Shown here: positions 61,919-64,000 of the stretch, piece after piece | Position numbering within the stretch: position 1 is the stretch's first letter | Layout: every line of letters starts with the position of its first letter | From: Arcticibacter sp045629565 | GTDB lineage: Bacteria; Bacteroidota; Bacteroidia; Sphingobacteriales; Sphingobacteriaceae | NCBI RefSeq assembly: GCF_045629565.1 | Contig: NZ_JAZQRL010000063.1 | Coordinates: 21,875-85,874 of the forward strand | DNA: 64,000 nt | Direction: 5' to 3' | Position numbers and translations under genes: made by a program | The notes under the pieces: generated by a model | What the model saw: the letters and a program-made list of their open reading frames with translations, nothing else | Databases searched by the model: none | What the model was told of the DNA's origin: nothing

Positions 61919-63460
61919 ATGAATATGAAAAAAATAGGTATAACACTTTTGACTGCCATCTTCGGAGGCGCGGTCGCCATAGGAGGCTATAAGCTTTTTG
62001 AAGACAAATCCTTGGGGAAAATGAGCATAGAGGAGAAGCAAAAAGTTTTCTTTACTCATAATCCAAGCAGTGTATCTTCAGCAGGGGATGTTGATTTCGT
62101 TCAGGCAGCTGCGGCTGTGACCCCGGGCGTAGTGCATATACAAACGGTATATGGAGGATCTAGTTCCAGATCGCGAGGCGGACAAGGAAGCGGAGATCCT
62201 TTTGAGGAAATGTTTCGCGATTTTTTTGGTGGCCCCCGAGGTAACACCCAGAGTCAGCCAAGCAGGGCATCCGGTTCTGGTGTTATTGTAAGTGATGATG
62301 GGTATATCGTTACTAATAACCACGTAGTAGAGAATGCAGATAAGATAGAAGTGATACTTACAGATAACCGGTCATTTGAAGCTAAGGTTATCGGACGGGA
62401 TCCCAATACAGATCTTGCTTTGCTGAAAGTATCAGCCACAGGCTTGCCAGTAGTTAAACTTGGAAATTCGGACAACGTTCAGGTTGGGGAGTGGGTTCTT
62501 GCAGTGGGTTATCCGCTGACATTGAATACTACTGTTACAGCTGGTATTGTGAGTGCAAAGGGAAGAAGTATCGGTATACTGAATGAGCAGCAAGCTGAAC
62601 CTAGAAGAGGTGGAGGTAGTCAGGGACCTGCTGTAAGTTCTGCAATTGAATCATTTATTCAGACTGATGCTGCTATCAACAGAGGTAATAGCGGTGGAGC
62701 TCTTGTAAATACGAGGGGTGAGCTAATCGGTATCAACGCCGCGATTGCATCTCAAACAGGCTACTATGCAGGATATGGATTTGCTATTCCGGTAAACCTG
62801 GCAAAGAAGATCATGGATGACTTCATCAAATTCGGAGCTGTAAAGCGCGGTTTTGTGGGTGTCACCTTCCAGGAACTTAATGCCAGCATATCGAAGGAAC
62901 TTGGTTTGAAGGAGATAAGCGGTCTGTTAGTCAACTCCGTTGTAGAAGGTGGCGGTGCAGCTGCTGCGGGTATGAAGAAGGGTGATATCATTACTAAGGT
63001 TGATGGTAAGAAGATCATGTCATCTGCAGACCTTCAGGAAAAGGTTGGTCGTCTGCGTCCTGGCGATAAGGTACAGCTGTCGTTTCTGCGTGATGGCAAG
63101 GAGCGATCAGTGTCTGTTACGCTTAAGGGAGATGATCAGCTTAATGTTGCGAAGAGCACCCGTTCGGTAACGGAAATTTATAATACACTGGGTGCAAGCT
63201 TTAGTCCGGTTACAGCCGCACAAAAGAAGCAGTATAATATAAATGGAGGCTTAGTTGTGACGGATTCTCGTCGTGGCGGTTTGTTTAATAGTTACGGAAT
63301 CGAAAGAGGAACCATTATTACCAGTATCAATGAGAAGCCGATCAATAAGATTGATGACATTGACGGAGCGTTAGCGGCAAGCAAGAATAATATGTTGCGG
63401 ATTAACGGAATATCTCCGGATGGTTCGAGGGTGATGATGACGTTCCCTTTAGCTGATTAA
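61919..63460 (+). CDS. Do-type periplasmic serine protease (DegP/DegQ/HtrA)
   Basis: 513 aa. Membrane anchor or signal about 5-24. Trypsin-like protease domain with His135 (TNNHVV), Asp165 (NTDLALLKV) and Ser258 (RGNSGGAL), so the triad is complete. A Gly/Ser/Arg-rich loop lies about 80-118. Two PDZ domains follow, about 300-400 (RGFVGVTFQELNASIS) and 415-510. Degrades or refolds damaged envelope proteins. The shared direct repeat upstream hints at regulated expression. Start could also be the second ATG at 61925. Confidence 0.92.
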   Translation: MNMKKIGITLLTAIFGGAVAIGGYKLFEDKSLGKMSIEEKQKVFFTHNPSSVSSAGDVDFVQAAAAVTPGVVHIQTVYGGSSSRSRGGQGSGDPFEEMFRDFFGGPRGNTQSQPSRASGSGVIVSDDGYIVTNNHVVENADKIEVILTDNRSFEAKVIGRDPNTDLALLKVSATGLPVVKLGNSDNVQVGEWVLAVGYPLTLNTTVTAGIVSAKGRSIGILNEQQAEPRRGGGSQGPAVSSAIESFIQTDAAINRGNSGGALVNTRGELIGINAAIASQTGYYAGYGFAIPVNLAKKIMDDFIKFGAVKRGFVGVTFQELNASISKELGLKEISGLLVNSVVEGGGAAAAGMKKGDIITKVDGKKIMSSADLQEKVGRLRPGDKVQLSFLRDGKERSVSVTLKGDDQLNVAKSTRSVTEIYNTLGASFSPVTAAQKKQYNINGGLVVTDSRRGGLFNSYGIERGTIITSINEKPINKIDDIDGALAASKNNMLRINGISPDGSRVMMTFPLAD

Positions 63461-63488
63461 TATAATTTATATATAATAGATGTCAGAG

Positions 63489-63514
63489 CCCCCTGTAAAC
63501 GCAGGGGGTTTTTT
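63489..63514 (+). terminator. Rho-independent terminator after the Do protease gene
   Basis: CCCCCTG stem (63489-63495) with its complement (63502-63508), 6-nt loop, followed by six T residues. Confidence 0.88.
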
Positions 63515-63723
63515 GTTGCCTGGCACGTGAGAAAGTTTAATCACCGTATGGAAACTGGGGCTGGGCCTGAGGGGCGGCTGCTATAATGGTAGCAAGCTGG
63601 AGACGAGATGTTTTTTTGAAACATTTTTCATTGCATATTGTTGTCTAATGGCTTGATAAACAAAGGGTGAGAAATCACTAAGCTTAAAAGGTTCATTTTT
63701 TCACAAATAAAAGCGCAAAAGAC

Positions 63724-63754
63724 TTGCAGGGAATGCAAAAAGTTCCCATCTTTG
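63724..63754 (+). promoter_or_regulatory. rRNA-type promoter P1
   Basis: TTG at 63724-63726, 20 bp spacer, CATCTTTG at 63747-63754 (one base off TAnnTTTG). The downstream sequence CTTTGCAGTCCCAAA is repeated with one change at the second promoter. I see no gene in 63515-63720. Confidence 0.55.
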
Positions 63755-63827
63755 CAGTCCCAAAACGAACAAGGGAACGCAAAGCGCAAGGCTAAGTGAG
63801 AGATTGAAAAGAGGAGAAAAGGGGGTC

Positions 63828-63850
63828 AAAAAAAAGTTCAACTTTTTTTT
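63828..63850. repeat. A8/T8 palindrome between the tandem promoters
   Basis: Eight A, then GTT, a central C, AAC, and eight T: 11-bp perfect arms around one base. It can act as an A-tract element for the downstream promoter or as a weak terminator for P1 transcripts. Confidence 0.55.
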
Positions 63851-63878
63851 GCAGATATTAAAAACCTTCTTACCTTTG
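63848..63878 (+). promoter_or_regulatory. rRNA-type promoter P2
   Basis: TTTG at 63848-63851, 19 bp spacer, TACCTTTG at 63871-63878, a perfect match to both consensus elements. Followed by CAATCCCAAA, as at P1. Confidence 0.65.
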
Positions 63879-63884
63879 CAATCC

Positions 63885-64000
63885 CAAATCGGGGGAACAA
63901 AAACCGAAAGGCGCGACGCCTGGAGGGAATGAAAACAAGATCGTTAAGCAACTGAATCAAAAGGTTGCCCAAACATAAAAGCCGCACCGCGACGGGAAGG
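63885..64000 (+). other. Probable leader of an rRNA operon starting beyond the window
   Basis: No coding frame; a GGCG/CGCC hairpin at 63910-63920 and a GC-rich end. Two strong tandem promoters with no gene behind them point to a stable-RNA operon, most likely 16S rRNA. The 16S 5' end itself is not in the window, so this is inference. Confidence 0.45.

Overview
The window is ordinary chromosome of a Bacteroidota bacterium, most probably a member of the Sphingobacteriaceae (Pedobacter-like). The evidence is a SusC/SusD pair, GldJ and PorV of the type IX secretion system, an ExbB-ExbD-ExbD-TonB operon, a 14-gene nuo operon with separate nuoC and nuoD and a very short nuoG, several Bacteroidota-only DUF families, weak Shine-Dalgarno signals, and many copies of the Bacteroidota -7 promoter box TAnnTTTG. 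I saw no phage, transposase, integrase, CRISPR array or tRNA gene.

Layout. 1-716: end of a lipid kinase gene and a SUI1/eIF1-like factor. 999-6770: TonB energy-transduction operon (exbB, two exbD, tonB), a small membrane protein, an orphan PstS-like lipoprotein and a TPR protein. 6904-19866: complete nuoA-N (respiratory complex I), with a hairpin terminator after nuoA and a promoter-like site before nuoJ. 19911-23808: DedA, pyrophosphatase, CNNM/CBS protein, RsmE, DUF4159. 23852-26696: divergent gldJ and porV. 26780-29323: ispF, a tiny Cys-rich membrane peptide on the minus strand, and typA. 29486-35883: a glycan cluster (methyltransferase, GT4, Wzx-type flippase, GT-A transferase, fused GT4-GT2 protein). 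35884-36244: a repeat-rich non-coding stretch. 36245-41410 (minus): YfhO, DUF4834, YwbE, UvrB. 41532-51359: upp, a YjjG-type nucleotidase, DinB-like, DUF6427, coaX, an outer-membrane protein, lptC, a PpiD/SurA-like foldase, DUF2480, DUF3108, DUF3109. 51675-59079: a small SusC/SusD locus with a lipoprotein and a duplicated DUF3826 protein, preceded by a LacI/cre-type operator. 59127-61742 (minus): aspS and dapF, separated by a parS-like palindrome. 61919-63460: Do-type protease. 63461-64000: terminator, then two strong tandem promoters and a leader that look like the start of an rRNA operon beginning just past the window.

How the parts work together. Complex I feeds the proton gradient that ExbB/ExbD/TonB transmit to outer-membrane receptors such as the SusC protein at 51675. 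Cell-envelope genes dominate the rest: LptC, the PpiD-like foldase, the Do protease, PorV and GldJ, and the glycan cluster.

No complete new defence or mobile system is visible. The items I would follow up are: the CAZyme-free SusCD locus with two fused DUF3826 copies and a 14/14 match to the cre consensus; the GT4-GT2 fusion; a TTAACA direct repeat shared by the coaX and degP upstream regions; the parS-like site; the repeat-rich non-coding element at 35884-36190; and three -7 boxes so close to start codons that leaderless transcripts are expected.
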